The position numbers and the translations under genes were made by a program. The notes beneath the pieces were generated by a model, which did no database searches, was not told the DNA's origin, and saw only the letters and a program-made list of their open reading frames with translations. A DNA stretch of 40,556 nt from Candidatus Colivicinus equi (GTDB taxonomy: Bacteria; Bacillota_I; Bacilli_A; Erysipelotrichales; Erysipelotrichaceae): positions 1 to 40,556 of the forward strand of contig JAGHUL010000069.1 of NCBI GenBank assembly GCA_018064825.1. The letters run 5' to 3'. Positions 17,002 through 25,013 of the stretch are shown piece after piece (position 1 is the stretch's first letter; each line of letters starts with the position of its first letter).

Positions 17002-18408
17002 TTATTTCTTACTTACATCAAATAAGAAAGAAACAGCTTTTCTCTTCTCTTCGTAGAAATACATACCAAAAGCTTGAAGCACAATAAAGAATACCAAGTA
17101 GTATAAAATTTGATAGCCATAAGTGTAGTATGCACAATAACACATAAATAGTGAAGAAATAATAGCTAATATAGGAAGAACAAAACGATTCAAGAAATTG
17201 AAACTCTTTTCTTTTAATATAATGTGCACAAAGATAGGAATATATAATGCATACAAAGTAATAATGCATATTTCATCAGCTTCCCAAGCGAATAACCATT
17301 CAGGATTATGTGTGCCATTAAAAGCTAATGGGCCTTGGAAGAATAATGTTGAAATTTGGAATAACCAGAAGCCCATCATGCCTATACCGATGATACAAGA
17401 CTTTAATGGCATACCTGTAATTTCATCGACATCCGCAACAGCTCTAGGATTAATGCCCTTTCCTCTAATAGCCAAAGAATAGAAGCCTCTCATAGTAGAC
17501 ATCGTCATGCCATTAGCTGTGCCTAAACAAGAAATAACGATGATAGATAAAATAAGATTTCCTGCAACATTGCCAAAAATATTTGTGAAAGCAATCTTAG
17601 GAAGACTATCACCTGCCGCAATAATCTCTTCTGGAGATAAAGTAGCACTCATTGAATAAACATAAAGCATATATATGAAAGTACAGAAAATTCCACCAAT
17701 AGTTAAAGCTAAAGGAAGATCTCTTTTTGGATTTCTTAGTTCTTGATTAATTGATGAAGCTGAAATCCAACCTTCATAAGCAAACGCAAATGCACATACA
17801 CCTGCTAGTAATCCATTATCTGTTGCGCCTTTTATAGAAGGCATTTCAAATACGGCAACACCATTACCATTGATTAAACCGACGATGCATCCAATAACAC
17901 CCATTAAAATAATTGGTGTAAGTTTAACAACCGTCGTTGCGACTTGGAATTTACCTGCAAGTTTAGGGGCCAACATATTCATGACGATTAAACCAAACAT
18001 GAACAAAATAGAAATACCAGTATTAGCTTGTCCATACATTTCTATACCAAGCATCATGCAGAAATAAGATGCACCAATATAAGATAATGTTGCAGCAATT
18101 ACTGGATTATATATTGTTGAAGTAAAGAAGCCTACAAAATAGGCATATTTAGAACCACATGAAACTTCGGCATAGTCAACTAAACCATTACATGTAGAAT
18201 AATGTCTACCCATTTGCGCAAAGACATTTGAACAAACAATACAAATCATTCCGACAATACCGATGATAAGTAAAGATTGTCCCATATTGCCATTTGTCAA
18301 ACTAAGTACCTTTACGGCTTTAAAAAAGATACCTGAACCAATGACGATTCCCATAACCATTGATAAGGCTGTAGGAAGTCCATATTTTTTCTCTAACTGT
18401 TTCCCCAT
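17002..18408 (-). CDS. APC-family amino acid permease
   Basis: A 468-aa membrane transporter of the amino acid-polyamine-organocation superfamily with about twelve hydrophobic spans. The unwound TM1 signature is present as SMVMGIVIGSGIFFK (16-30), and the TM6 equivalent as GVCAFAFAYEGWISASSINQEL, followed by RNPKRDLPLAL. It is most like the LAT/SteT-type exchangers. The substrate cannot be assigned from sequence. It stands alone, convergent with the NADAR operon (stop codons 11 nt apart) with no clear terminator between them. AGGGG precedes the ATG. Confidence 0.9.
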   Translation of the reverse strand: MGKQLEKKYGLPTALSMVMGIVIGSGIFFKAVKVLSLTNGNMGQSLLIIGIVGMICIVCSNVFAQMGRHYSTCNGLVDYAEVSCGSKYAYFVGFFTSTIYNPVIAATLSYIGASYFCMMLGIEMYGQANTGISILFMFGLIVMNMLAPKLAGKFQVATTVVKLTPIILMGVIGCIVGLINGNGVAVFEMPSIKGATDNGLLAGVCAFAFAYEGWISASSINQELRNPKRDLPLALTIGGIFCTFIYMLYVYSMSATLSPEEIIAAGDSLPKIAFTNIFGNVAGNLILSIIVISCLGTANGMTMSTMRGFYSLAIRGKGINPRAVADVDEITGMPLKSCIIGIGMMGFWLFQISTLFFQGPLAFNGTHNPEWLFAWEADEICIITLYALYIPIFVHIILKEKSFNFLNRFVLPILAIISSLFMCYCAYYTYGYQILYYLVFFIVLQAFGMYFYEEKRKAVSFLFDVSKK

Positions 18409-18440
18409 ATAAATCCCCTAATAAAAAAGATTATAAAAAT

Positions 18441-18468
18441 ATTATAGTACAACTACGATAAGAATAAA
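18441..18468 (-). promoter_or_regulatory. Probable promoter of the APC permease
   Basis: A perfect TATAAT (18446-18441) is preceded at 16 bp by TTTATT (18468-18463). The leader to the permease ATG would be about 26 nt. The -35 is weak. Confidence 0.45.
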
Positions 18469-18527
18469 CTATAAAATGATTATCCTTAAAAGAGCATATA
18501 TGTTTGTGACAATTATCTATTTTTATT

Positions 18528-18857
18528 TTAGTTTTTCAATATTACTTCTAAATACTTTCTTAATTCTTGGACACTATTCTTTGCTGTATTCCAAACAATT
18601 TCAAAATTAATGGTTCCGTAGCCGATATCTCGCATTCCTTTAATCTGTTTCCACGGCTGTTTATTATTTTCCATAATAAAATCATCTGACAACCCTTTGG
18701 CAAGTTCACCTATTTGAAATATGTTGAAACACACCATTTCTCTTATACCTAAGTCATTATCAAATTCTTCTTTTGAAATATTACTGACAATATCTTCTAT
18801 TCTCGTACAATGAGATATAATCTGTAAAACTCTACCTTTATCTTTCACTTCTAACAT
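18528..18857 (-). CDS. hepT: HepT-like (DUF86) protein with a broken RX4HXY motif
   Basis: HepT toxins are four-helix HEPN RNases whose catalytic motif is R-X4-6-H-X-Y; the partner MNT protein disarms them by AMPylating the Tyr. The 109-aa protein fits the family in length and layout: GIREMVCFNIFQIGELAKGL in the middle and WKQIKGMRDIGYG, then NFEIVWNT, near the end. Where relatives have R-x-x-x-x-H-x-Y, this one reads R-D-I-G-Y: three residues, including the catalytic His, are gone while Arg and Tyr remain. The frame is intact, as after a 9-nt deletion. The start overlaps the MNT gene by 7 nt. Confidence 0.85.
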   Translation of the reverse strand: MLEVKDKGRVLQIISHCTRIEDIVSNISKEEFDNDLGIREMVCFNIFQIGELAKGLSDDFIMENNKQPWKQIKGMRDIGYGTINFEIVWNTAKNSVQELRKYLEVILKN

Positions 18858-19312
18858 AAGTTAATCATATCCTCCATAATCTGCTCCTTGAAAAAATCGT
18901 TCATTTCGGATGAGCTTAATACCAAATCAACTTTTTTATTTAATGCGCCTTCTAATTCATCAATTAACTGACCTTGTTCAATTAAATCCTTTATTTTTCC
19001 TTTGTCACAATAAATATCAATATCGCTATCAGCGCTTGCTTCACCCCTTGCATAAGAACCAAACAGATTGATGTCTTTTATTCCGTATTTATGTAGAATT
19101 GGTTTAATTACGCTTTTTATTTGTTTTAATGATAATACATTTATCTTTTCTCTATTTTCGATTAAAGAAACGATATATTTGTTCTTATTAGATTTATTAT
19201 CTAGTATATCAACTATTGGGCTATCTTTTTTAACTCTAAATTGATACATCTTGTAATTGTTCTTGTTGTATTCTGCGACATATTCTTTTTGATCAAATTT
19301 TTTGTTTTTCAT
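18851..19312 (-). CDS. mntA: MNT-type nucleotidyltransferase antitoxin with an N-terminal DNA-binding-like domain
   Basis: The C-terminal part (about 62-153) is a minimal nucleotidyltransferase with GSYARGEASADSDID, i.e. the GSX10DXD motif, and the third Asp in KKVDLV. Such MntA proteins AMPylate the paired HepT. The first 60 residues are extra: a strand-like YQFRVKKDS, then PIVDILDNKSNK and YIVSLIENREK. This strand-helix-turn-helix order resembles a ribbon-helix-helix repressor (inference). I chose the ATG at 19312 because the predicted -10 box ends at 19319, leaving the ATG at 19318 outside any transcript from that promoter. No Shine-Dalgarno is present. Confidence 0.85.
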   Translation of the reverse strand: MKNKKFDQKEYVAEYNKNNYKMYQFRVKKDSPIVDILDNKSNKNKYIVSLIENREKINVLSLKQIKSVIKPILHKYGIKDINLFGSYARGEASADSDIDIYCDKGKIKDLIEQGQLIDELEGALNKKVDLVLSSSEMNDFFKEQIMEDMINLC

Positions 19313-19334
19313 ATACATATGATATCATATGTAT
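19313..19334. promoter_or_regulatory. Perfect 22-bp palindrome, candidate operator of the toxin-antitoxin pair
   Basis: Positions 19313-19334 form a perfect 22-bp palindrome (half site ATACATATGAT). It contains the whole -10 box and ends next to the start codon, so a bound dimer would block transcription. Palindromic operators at the start are typical for self-regulating toxin-antitoxin pairs. Confidence 0.6.
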
Positions 19335-19347
19335 TTGTCATAAGCAA
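19319..19347 (-). promoter_or_regulatory. Promoter of the MNT-HepT pair
   Basis: TTGCTT (19347-19342), 17-bp spacer, TATCAT (19324-19319). Transcription would start about 6-7 nt further on, at or beside the ATG at 19312: a leaderless mRNA. Confidence 0.5.
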
Positions 19348-19407
19348 AAATAGTTTTAAATAAGAAAATGTTTATATATGTAATTAACGTCTAATAATTA
19401 ATTTTAA

Positions 19408-20463
19408 TTATTTATTCTTAACTTTTACCCAAAGTTCTGACATTATTCTTAGAGTTTCTTCGTTATTATGGAATGACTCATCATTTGCGTTTTTCTCTCT
19501 AGGAATATAAGCTTCATTTCCATCGAAATCACAATCAGGCAAAACAATGTCACGTAACACTTCAGCATTTACTGAAGCATAACCAACATATGAACTGTTA
19601 TCATATGCGGCATCATAATCAGTAATATAATTCATGAAAGTATAAGCGTTATCTACATTCTTAGCACCAACTTGTAGGCACATTGCATCAACCCAATAGT
19701 TTGTGCCTGATTCAGGTGCAAAATAACGCATATCTTCATTTTCACTTAAGATGTATGCGGCATCACCAGAATACATAATGCCCATAGCTTTTTCACCATA
19801 CGCCAAACCATCAATGCATTCATCTGCAGCGTATGCAGGTTTCATAGTATCGGCAATATTGCATAACCAATCAAAGACATCATATAATTCTTCTTCAGAT
19901 TCAGCATTCATTGAATAGCCTAATTGTTTTTCACCAATCATGAATATATCTCTGATTGAATCATACATGTAAATCATGCCTTTATATTTAGGATTAGCTA
20001 AGACGTTCCAACCTTGAGACTCAACATCATTTTCATCGACTAATGTTGAATCATATACAATACCAACATTGCCCCAAAAGTAAGGAACAGAGTAATCATT
20101 GTTTGGATCATAGTCCATATTTCTAACGCCATCATATAAATAATCTAGACATGTTAATTTTGACTTATCTAACTTTTGAATAATTTTCTCATCAATAAGT
20201 CTTTCTATCATATAGTCACTAGGAATAACGATATCAAATTTTGTGCCACTTAATAATTTGGTATACATTGATTCATTTGATTCAAAAACAGTTAGATTAA
20301 CTTTGATACCAGTTTCATATTCAAACTGTTCAACAACTTCTTCACTAATATATTCGCCTGGAATAAAAATGTTAAGTTCGCCATTTTCAAAATTATTGTT
20401 AAAACAACCAGTTAAAGAAAAACAGATACACAAAGAAATTAATATATTAAAAAACTTGTTCAT
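19408..20463 (-). CDS. potD: Spermidine/putrescine ABC transporter, substrate-binding lipoprotein
   Basis: PotD captures polyamine outside the membrane and delivers it to PotBC. The 351-aa protein has a lipoprotein signal peptide with lipobox LTGC (Cys20 lipidated) and a periplasmic-binding type 2 fold (LNIFIPGEYISEEVVEQFE, DIVIPSDYMIERL, VPYFWGNVGIVYD, ANPKYKGMIYMYDS). The aspartates and aromatic residues common in polyamine pockets are present (for example YFWGN and the acidic residues nearby), but the ligand is not proven. It is the last gene of potABCD; its start lies 17 nt inside potC. Confidence 0.92.
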   Translation of the reverse strand: MNKFFNILISLCICFSLTGCFNNNFENGELNIFIPGEYISEEVVEQFEYETGIKVNLTVFESNESMYTKLLSGTKFDIVIPSDYMIERLIDEKIIQKLDKSKLTCLDYLYDGVRNMDYDPNNDYSVPYFWGNVGIVYDSTLVDENDVESQGWNVLANPKYKGMIYMYDSIRDIFMIGEKQLGYSMNAESEEELYDVFDWLCNIADTMKPAYAADECIDGLAYGEKAMGIMYSGDAAYILSENEDMRYFAPESGTNYWVDAMCLQVGAKNVDNAYTFMNYITDYDAAYDNSSYVGYASVNAEVLRDIVLPDCDFDGNEAYIPREKNANDESFHNNEETLRIMSELWVKVKNK

Positions 20464-21253
20464 GATGGTGATGTCTCTCCTTTCTTTGTTTTAACATTGG
20501 TGCAAAATTTACGATAATCAAAACTAGTGTAACTGCTAAAACAATAAGTGTACTTAATGAGTTAATACTAGGATTGATACGTTTACTTGTCGAATAAACA
20601 TAAGTAGAAATATTATTGATTCCAGGTCCGGTTGTAAAATAAGAAATTACGAAGTCATCAAATGACATTGTAAAAGCTACTAAAGCACCAGATATAATAC
20701 CTTCCTTGATTTGTGGAATAATAACTTTCGTCAAAGCTTGAAATGGCGTACAACCTAAATCTAGAGCGGCTTCTGCGATATTATCATCAAGCTGTCTAAG
20801 TTTTGGATTGATTGAAAGCATAACATAAGGGATACAGAAAACAATATGAGCTACTAGCAATGTTCCAAAGCCTGTAGGAATCTGTAAGGTCGTAAAGAAT
20901 AACATTAAACCAATTGCTGTAACGATATCAGGATTCAACATTGGTAAATTATTTACTTGTGTAACAATCTCTTTGATAACACGATTAGATTTGCTTAAAC
21001 CAATTGAAGCAATCGTGCCAACAATAGTTGAAATAACTGTCGCAAGAATAGCTATCAATAATGAATAATAAACTGATTCCATCATTGATCTAGATTTAAA
21101 CATCTTCTCATACCATCTCAAAGAAAAACCGGTAAAGCTTGTAAGCGAACGAGATTCATTGAATGAGAAAAATACAACATAAATAATTGGCAAATAGAAG
21201 AACAAGATGATTAAAGCTAAATAAAGCTTTTTGAAATTAAATTTCTTTTTCAT
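20447..21253 (-). CDS. potC: Polyamine ABC transporter permease
   Basis: A 268-aa permease with six membrane spans and the cytoplasmic EAA loop (EAALDLGCTPFQALTKVIIPQI) that contacts PotA. It is the PotC member of the PotB/PotC heterodimer. The start overlaps the potB stop by one base and the end overlaps potD. The C-terminus is a short His-rich tail (RKERHHHHEQVF). Confidence 0.94.
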   Translation of the reverse strand: MKKKFNFKKLYLALIILFFYLPIIYVVFFSFNESRSLTSFTGFSLRWYEKMFKSRSMMESVYYSLLIAILATVISTIVGTIASIGLSKSNRVIKEIVTQVNNLPMLNPDIVTAIGLMLFFTTLQIPTGFGTLLVAHIVFCIPYVMLSINPKLRQLDDNIAEAALDLGCTPFQALTKVIIPQIKEGIISGALVAFTMSFDDFVISYFTTGPGINNISTYVYSTSKRINPSINSLSTLIVLAVTLVLIIVNFAPMLKQRKERHHHHEQVF

Positions 21254-22032
21254 TATCTAGCCTCCTTGTCATAATCGAACTTTCTTGTAAAGTACATGCT
21301 GATCAAAATAACGATTGTCATCACCAAACTTACAGCTGCACCAAAGTTCCAGTCACCAGTTGTGACAAAATAATTTTCGATTAAGTTACCAACTAAAACG
21401 AAAGATCCTCCACCTAATAATTTAGGAATAAAGAAACTACTTACGGCAGGTAAGAAAACTAAAGTGATACCCGAAATAATACCAGGAACAGATAAAGGAA
21501 GTGTAACCTTTAAGAAAGCAGTTTTCTTATCACAACCTAAATCATATGCGGCATTAATTAATGAAGTATCTAACTTAGATAAAGAAGTATAGATTTGTAA
21601 AATCATAAATGGTAAGAAATTATATACCATACCGATATATACTTTTAATTCTGCGGAGAAGTCAGTATTCAACAAGATACCTCTCCATGCATATGTTCTA
21701 ACCAACATATTTATGAATTGTGGAGCTGTCATCAATAAAACTAATACAGCTTGTTTGTTGAAATCTGCTTGGGCAATAAAATAAGCAGCAGGATAACCAA
21801 TCAAGATACAAATAACTGTTGTAACTAAAGCTAAAATAACACTTCTTAATAAAACGTTTAGGAAAATAGGGTCTTGGAAAAACCTGATGAAATTATTTAA
21901 AGAAACTTTAACTTGAATTAGGTCATTGCCCTCTGTTGTGAATGCATAAAAAATCATTATCAACATTGGGATAACAATCAACATTAAAGCCCATATCATG
22001 TATGGGTATATTAATCGTCTAAAGCCTTTCAC
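21253..22032 (-). CDS. potB: Polyamine ABC transporter permease
   Basis: A 259-aa permease with six spans and an EAA-like loop ([22 protein letters not shown]). It pairs with PotC. Its ATG overlaps the potA stop by four bases (ATGA), so it is translationally coupled. Confidence 0.94.
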   Translation of the reverse strand: MKGFRRLIYPYMIWALMLIVIPMLIMIFYAFTTEGNDLIQVKVSLNNFIRFFQDPIFLNVLLRSVILALVTTVICILIGYPAAYFIAQADFNKQAVLVLLMTAPQFINMLVRTYAWRGILLNTDFSAELKVYIGMVYNFLPFMILQIYTSLSKLDTSLINAAYDLGCDKKTAFLKVTLPLSVPGIISGITLVFLPAVSSFFIPKLLGGGSFVLVGNLIENYFVTTGDWNFGAAVSLVMTIVILISMYFTRKFDYDKEAR

Positions 22033-23600
22033 GCTATCATTTTCTCCATTACATGAATATCATCAGGATCAAAATCGATTGAAACAATATCACCCTCATT
22101 TTGTTTTTCCGTAGTATGAATCTTATATGTTCTACCTTCTGTAACGAATGTTACATCGTAGATGCCTTCTTTTATTTCCATTGGATCGAAATCAAATCTA
22201 ACGTCATCAATCTTAACTTCGTTTTCTGTTTCCAAATCCCAAGCATAAGCATCAGCCCAGTTTCTTAGGTCGACAGAAATAGCCATTGACTCTTTGATTT
22301 CATCGATACTCTTATATACATCAAATGCTTGAATACCAATCTTTTCTTCACTATCTTCATTTACTTTTGGTTGAACAACTTCAACGTTTATTTTGATGCA
22401 TGTTCCTTTTGCGGTTTTAAAAGTAATTTGATAGTTGCCTGCTTTATCAACGATGTTGTGTTCAACTTCGTTAATCGCAATTTCTTCTTCACTATCAGCA
22501 TCCCAAGCTTGCGCATTTGAACGTAAGATTAAATCTTGATCGCTGATTGATTCAACGTCTTCGATATCCATCTTGAAATCAGATGCAGACATCTTTTCAT
22601 TTGCTTCTTTATTGAATACGTCTTGGTCTCCTAAGACGTGTAATTTAATACTTTTTGCCGCACCACGTTTAGTCTCAACAATTACTTCGTAGTGAACACC
22701 CTTGAATAGACAAGACATGATTTGACCATTCATCTTTCCTTTAGATTTCTTTTTGATTTCAATATCTTCAGGTCTGATGATTATATCAACTGGTTGATTC
22801 TTTTTAAAATCATAATCAACGCATTCAAAGTCTTTGCCATCAAAGTTTACTTTGTAATCTTCGACCATTGTGCCATCAATAATATTTGATTGGCCAACGA
22901 ATGTTGCGACATATTTATTTACTGGTTCATTATATATTTCTGTTGGTGTACCGATTTGTTCGATATTGCCTTCTTTCATAACTACAATCTTGTCTGACAT
23001 TGTCAAAGCTTCTTCTTGATCATGAGTTACAAAAATGAAAGTGATACCAACTTCTTGTTGGATACGTTTTAATTCTTGTTGCATCTCTTTTCTTAGTTTT
23101 GCATCTAAGGCAGATAATGGTTCGTCTAGCAACAATACATCTGGTTCATTAACTAATGCTCTAGCTATGGCAACACGTTGTTGTTGACCACCAGATAATA
23201 GAGTTACATCACGATCTTCAAAACCAGCTAGACCAACAAGTTCTAACATTCTTGTTACTTTTGGTTCAATTAGTTCTTTATCCATCTTTTTAATCTTTAA
23301 ACCAAAAGCAATATTTTCATAAACATTTAAATGAGGAAATAAAGCATATTTCTGGAAGACTGTGTTAATTGGTCGTTTATATGCAGGGACATCAGAAATC
23401 TCTTCGCCATTAAAGACGACAGATCCTTCATCTTGTTCCAAGAAACCTCCTAAGATTCTTAATAAAGTTGTTTTACCACAACCTGATGGGCCTAGTAATG
23501 TTACGAATTCATTTTCATAGATATCAAGATTGATACCTTTCAATACTACTTGTCCACCGAACTTCTTTACGATGTTACGAAATTCAATTAACTTCTTCAT
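22029..23600 (-). CDS. potA: Polyamine ABC transporter ATPase with an enlarged, repeat-containing TOBE region
   Basis: PotA powers polyamine uptake. In the 523-aa protein the ATPase domain is complete: Walker [10 protein letters not shown] (37-45), Q-loop, signature LSGGQQQR (135-142), Walker B LLLDE (156-160), H-loop His193. The C-terminal TOBE region begins near 240 (IIRPEDIEI at 274-282) and ends with the usual [16 protein letters not shown] (503-518). Between these halves, about 316-498, is an insertion of two similar segments (336-408 and 420-497). Each has an AWD motif ([10 protein letters not shown] / [10 protein letters not shown]) and a strand pair ([17 protein letters not shown] / [17 protein letters not shown]). 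Family members are usually 350-380 aa. I place the start at 23600 (MKKLIEFRN) after AAAGGGG; an ATG 11 codons earlier has no ribosome site. Confidence 0.93.
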   Translation of the reverse strand: MKKLIEFRNIVKKFGGQVVLKGINLDIYENEFVTLLGPSGCGKTTLLRILGGFLEQDEGSVVFNGEEISDVPAYKRPINTVFQKYALFPHLNVYENIAFGLKIKKMDKELIEPKVTRMLELVGLAGFEDRDVTLLSGGQQQRVAIARALVNEPDVLLLDEPLSALDAKLRKEMQQELKRIQQEVGITFIFVTHDQEEALTMSDKIVVMKEGNIEQIGTPTEIYNEPVNKYVATFVGQSNIIDGTMVEDYKVNFDGKDFECVDYDFKKNQPVDIIIRPEDIEIKKKSKGKMNGQIMSCLFKGVHYEVIVETKRGAAKSIKLHVLGDQDVFNKEANEKMSASDFKMDIEDVESISDQDLILRSNAQAWDADSEEEIAINEVEHNIVDKAGNYQITFKTAKGTCIKINVEVVQPKVNEDSEEKIGIQAFDVYKSIDEIKESMAISVDLRNWADAYAWDLETENEVKIDDVRFDFDPMEIKEGIYDVTFVTEGRTYKIHTTEKQNEGDIVSIDFDPDDIHVMEKMIA

Positions 23601-23870
23601 GTTTTTCCCCTTTCTAAACAAAAAGACAGGCATTTATTCTGCCTGTCTAAAATTACTCGAGCACCCTTAACAGAACGCTACTTATTGACCATTTTATAAG
23701 GCATCATAAACACTTTACAAAACTGAGCTTTTAACTCAATCAATAAGGTAATCAAATTACCTTCCGTATTCCCCAAATACGGTTCCAGTCTCTTCGCCTG
23801 GTTTTCGGCATTTGACCCGGCCGTCCGTGTAGCCTTAGCCAAGATTGGCGGTCATTCTGTACATAGTACT
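23601..23870 (-). promoter_or_regulatory. Structured potABCD leader: candidate OFF riboswitch/attenuator
   Basis: About 270 nt of RNA precede potA. A long-range stem pairs ACAGAA (23860-23855) with TTCTGT (23675-23670) and TGACC (23854-23850) with GGTCA (23690-23686), with a 10-nt bulge on the 3' side. A second GGTCA (23817-23813) competes for TGACC. Enclosed hairpins are GCCA/TGGC (23849-23838), CCAG/CTGG (23801-23785), CCGTATT/AATACGG (23782-23764), AAGGTAAT/ATTACCTT (23763-23745) and TGAG/CTCA (23738-23724). Downstream, 23703-23691 pairs with 23653-23640 (5 + 6 bp), which uses the left arm of the terminator and so acts as antiterminator. I could not match it to a known riboswitch core. Confidence 0.65.
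23620..23648 (-). terminator. Intrinsic terminator immediately upstream of potA
   Basis: A perfect 9-bp stem (AGACAGGCA / TGCCTGTCT) with loop GAATAAA is followed by TTTTT on the minus strand, ending 20 nt before the potA start. Placed between a promoter and the first gene, it is an attenuator rather than an end-of-operon terminator. Confidence 0.88.
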
Positions 23871-23876
23871 GAATTA

Positions 23877-23905
23877 ATTATTCTATAATTTATTTTAAAA
23901 TACAA
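23877..23905 (-). promoter_or_regulatory. Probable promoter of potABCD
   Basis: TTGTAT (23905-23900), 17-bp spacer, AATAAT (23882-23877), giving a start near 23870, at the 5' edge of the folded leader. The surrounding DNA is very AT-rich, so other -10 choices (TATAGA at 23887-23882) are possible. Confidence 0.5.
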
Positions 23906-23975
23906 TATTTTTTTAGCAATTTTTTAGCAAACTTTTTCTAGGGCATTTGCCAAAAAATATGATTAATCATTTTCG

Positions 23976-24944
23976 TTATTCAAAAGGATATTTTAATCCC
24001 CAAATATTTCTAATATTATCAGCGATTTCTAGAAGTTTAATTGACTCATTTAAAGGCATAGAAATTGATTCTATTCTTCCTTCTTCTAGACATTTTTTAC
24101 ATTCTAAGAATTCATATTCATAGCCACTTATCTGTTCTGGAATTATAACTTCTTTAACTAATTTATCCTCACAATTGAATACCTTTATTGAATTAGGATT
24201 ATTGATATTTTCTATGACGATATAACCTTTATCTCCATATATTATTCCTTTACGATCACTTCTTGAATATAGGCCATGAGTCAAACTAGCCATACGTCCA
24301 TCTTTATAGAATAGAGTGATAGTCTCCATTCCATCGACATTTGTATCAGTCATTTTTACTGATGTTTCAATTCTTTCGATGTCATCACCAAAATGCATCA
24401 AAGCAAAATTTAAGCCATAGACACCAACATCTAATAAGGCACCTCCGGCAAGATTAGGATTAATAAGACGATCTATCTGATATATAACATATGATAAATT
24501 ACCAGTTAAGATATTAGGTTTACCAATAATGCTGCTACTGATAACATCGTCAATTAGTTTTCTAGATGGCATATATCTAGGCCATAATGCCTCAGATACA
24601 AAGACATTATTCTTTTTTGAAAGTTCATATATTTCTTTTGCTTGTTTAGCATTTACGCAGAATGCTTTTTCGCATAGTACTGGTTTACGGTTTTCGATGC
24701 ATAATTTCATGCAGTCAAAATGTGTACTATGTGGTGTTGCCACATAGACTAATTCCACATTAGGATCTTTAACTAATTCAACATAAGATCCATATGCTTT
24801 TTCATAATTATATTTTTCTTTGAACTCATTTGCTTTAACAATATTTCTTGATGCTACAGCATAACATTCTGCTTCAGCCATTCTATTAAAAGTATTTGAT
24901 AATGTTGAAGCTATTGAACCTGTTCCTAATACACCTATTTTCAT
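23976..24944 (-). CDS. Gfo/Idh/MocA-family NAD(P)-dependent oxidoreductase
   Basis: The 322-aa protein has an N-terminal Rossmann domain (KIGVLGTGSIAST, GxGxxA at 7-12; VYVATPHSTH at 71-80; the conserved EK as VLCEKAF) and the C-terminal dehydrogenase domain with GGALLDVGVYGLNFA. Family members oxidise or reduce sugars, inositols or dihydrodiols; the substrate here is unknown. It begins after AAGGAG, 69 nt past rpoC and just beyond a hairpin terminator, so it may depend on read-through. A weak hairpin (ATGATTAATCAT then TTTTTT) follows its stop. Confidence 0.9.
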   Translation of the reverse strand: MKIGVLGTGSIASTLSNTFNRMAEAECYAVASRNIVKANEFKEKYNYEKAYGSYVELVKDPNVELVYVATPHSTHFDCMKLCIENRKPVLCEKAFCVNAKQAKEIYELSKKNNVFVSEALWPRYMPSRKLIDDVISSSIIGKPNILTGNLSYVIYQIDRLINPNLAGGALLDVGVYGLNFALMHFGDDIERIETSVKMTDTNVDGMETITLFYKDGRMASLTHGLYSRSDRKGIIYGDKGYIVIENINNPNSIKVFNCEDKLVKEVIIPEQISGYEYEFLECKKCLEEGRIESISMPLNESIKLLEIADNIRNIWGLKYPFE

Positions 24945-24975
24945 TTGTGCACTCCTTAATAATCAGATTAAGTCA

Positions 24976-25005
24976 AAGGGCTGCTATCTTTTGATAACAG
25001 CCCTT
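24976..25005 (-). terminator. Hairpin terminator after rpoC
   Basis: A 13-bp stem with an AAAA loop (AAGGGCTGTTATC ... GATAGCAGCCCTT) is fully paired on the minus strand thanks to one G-U pair; on the plus strand the same position is a C-A mismatch. This points to minus-strand function. The T tract (TTTGACTT) is short, so it may be leaky towards the oxidoreductase gene downstream. Confidence 0.7.
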
Positions 25006-25013
25006 GTAGTTAA

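Noticed and set aside
18528-18857. HepT-like gene as a frameshifted pseudogene
   Set aside because: The frame is intact with a normal start, stop and C-terminal half; the loss is an in-frame three-residue gap, so I keep it as a CDS.
23634-23870. potA leader as RNase P RNA, SRP RNA, tmRNA or 6S RNA
   Set aside because: None of the conserved cores of these RNAs is present, and it has a terminator directly before a coding gene, so a cis-acting leader fits better.
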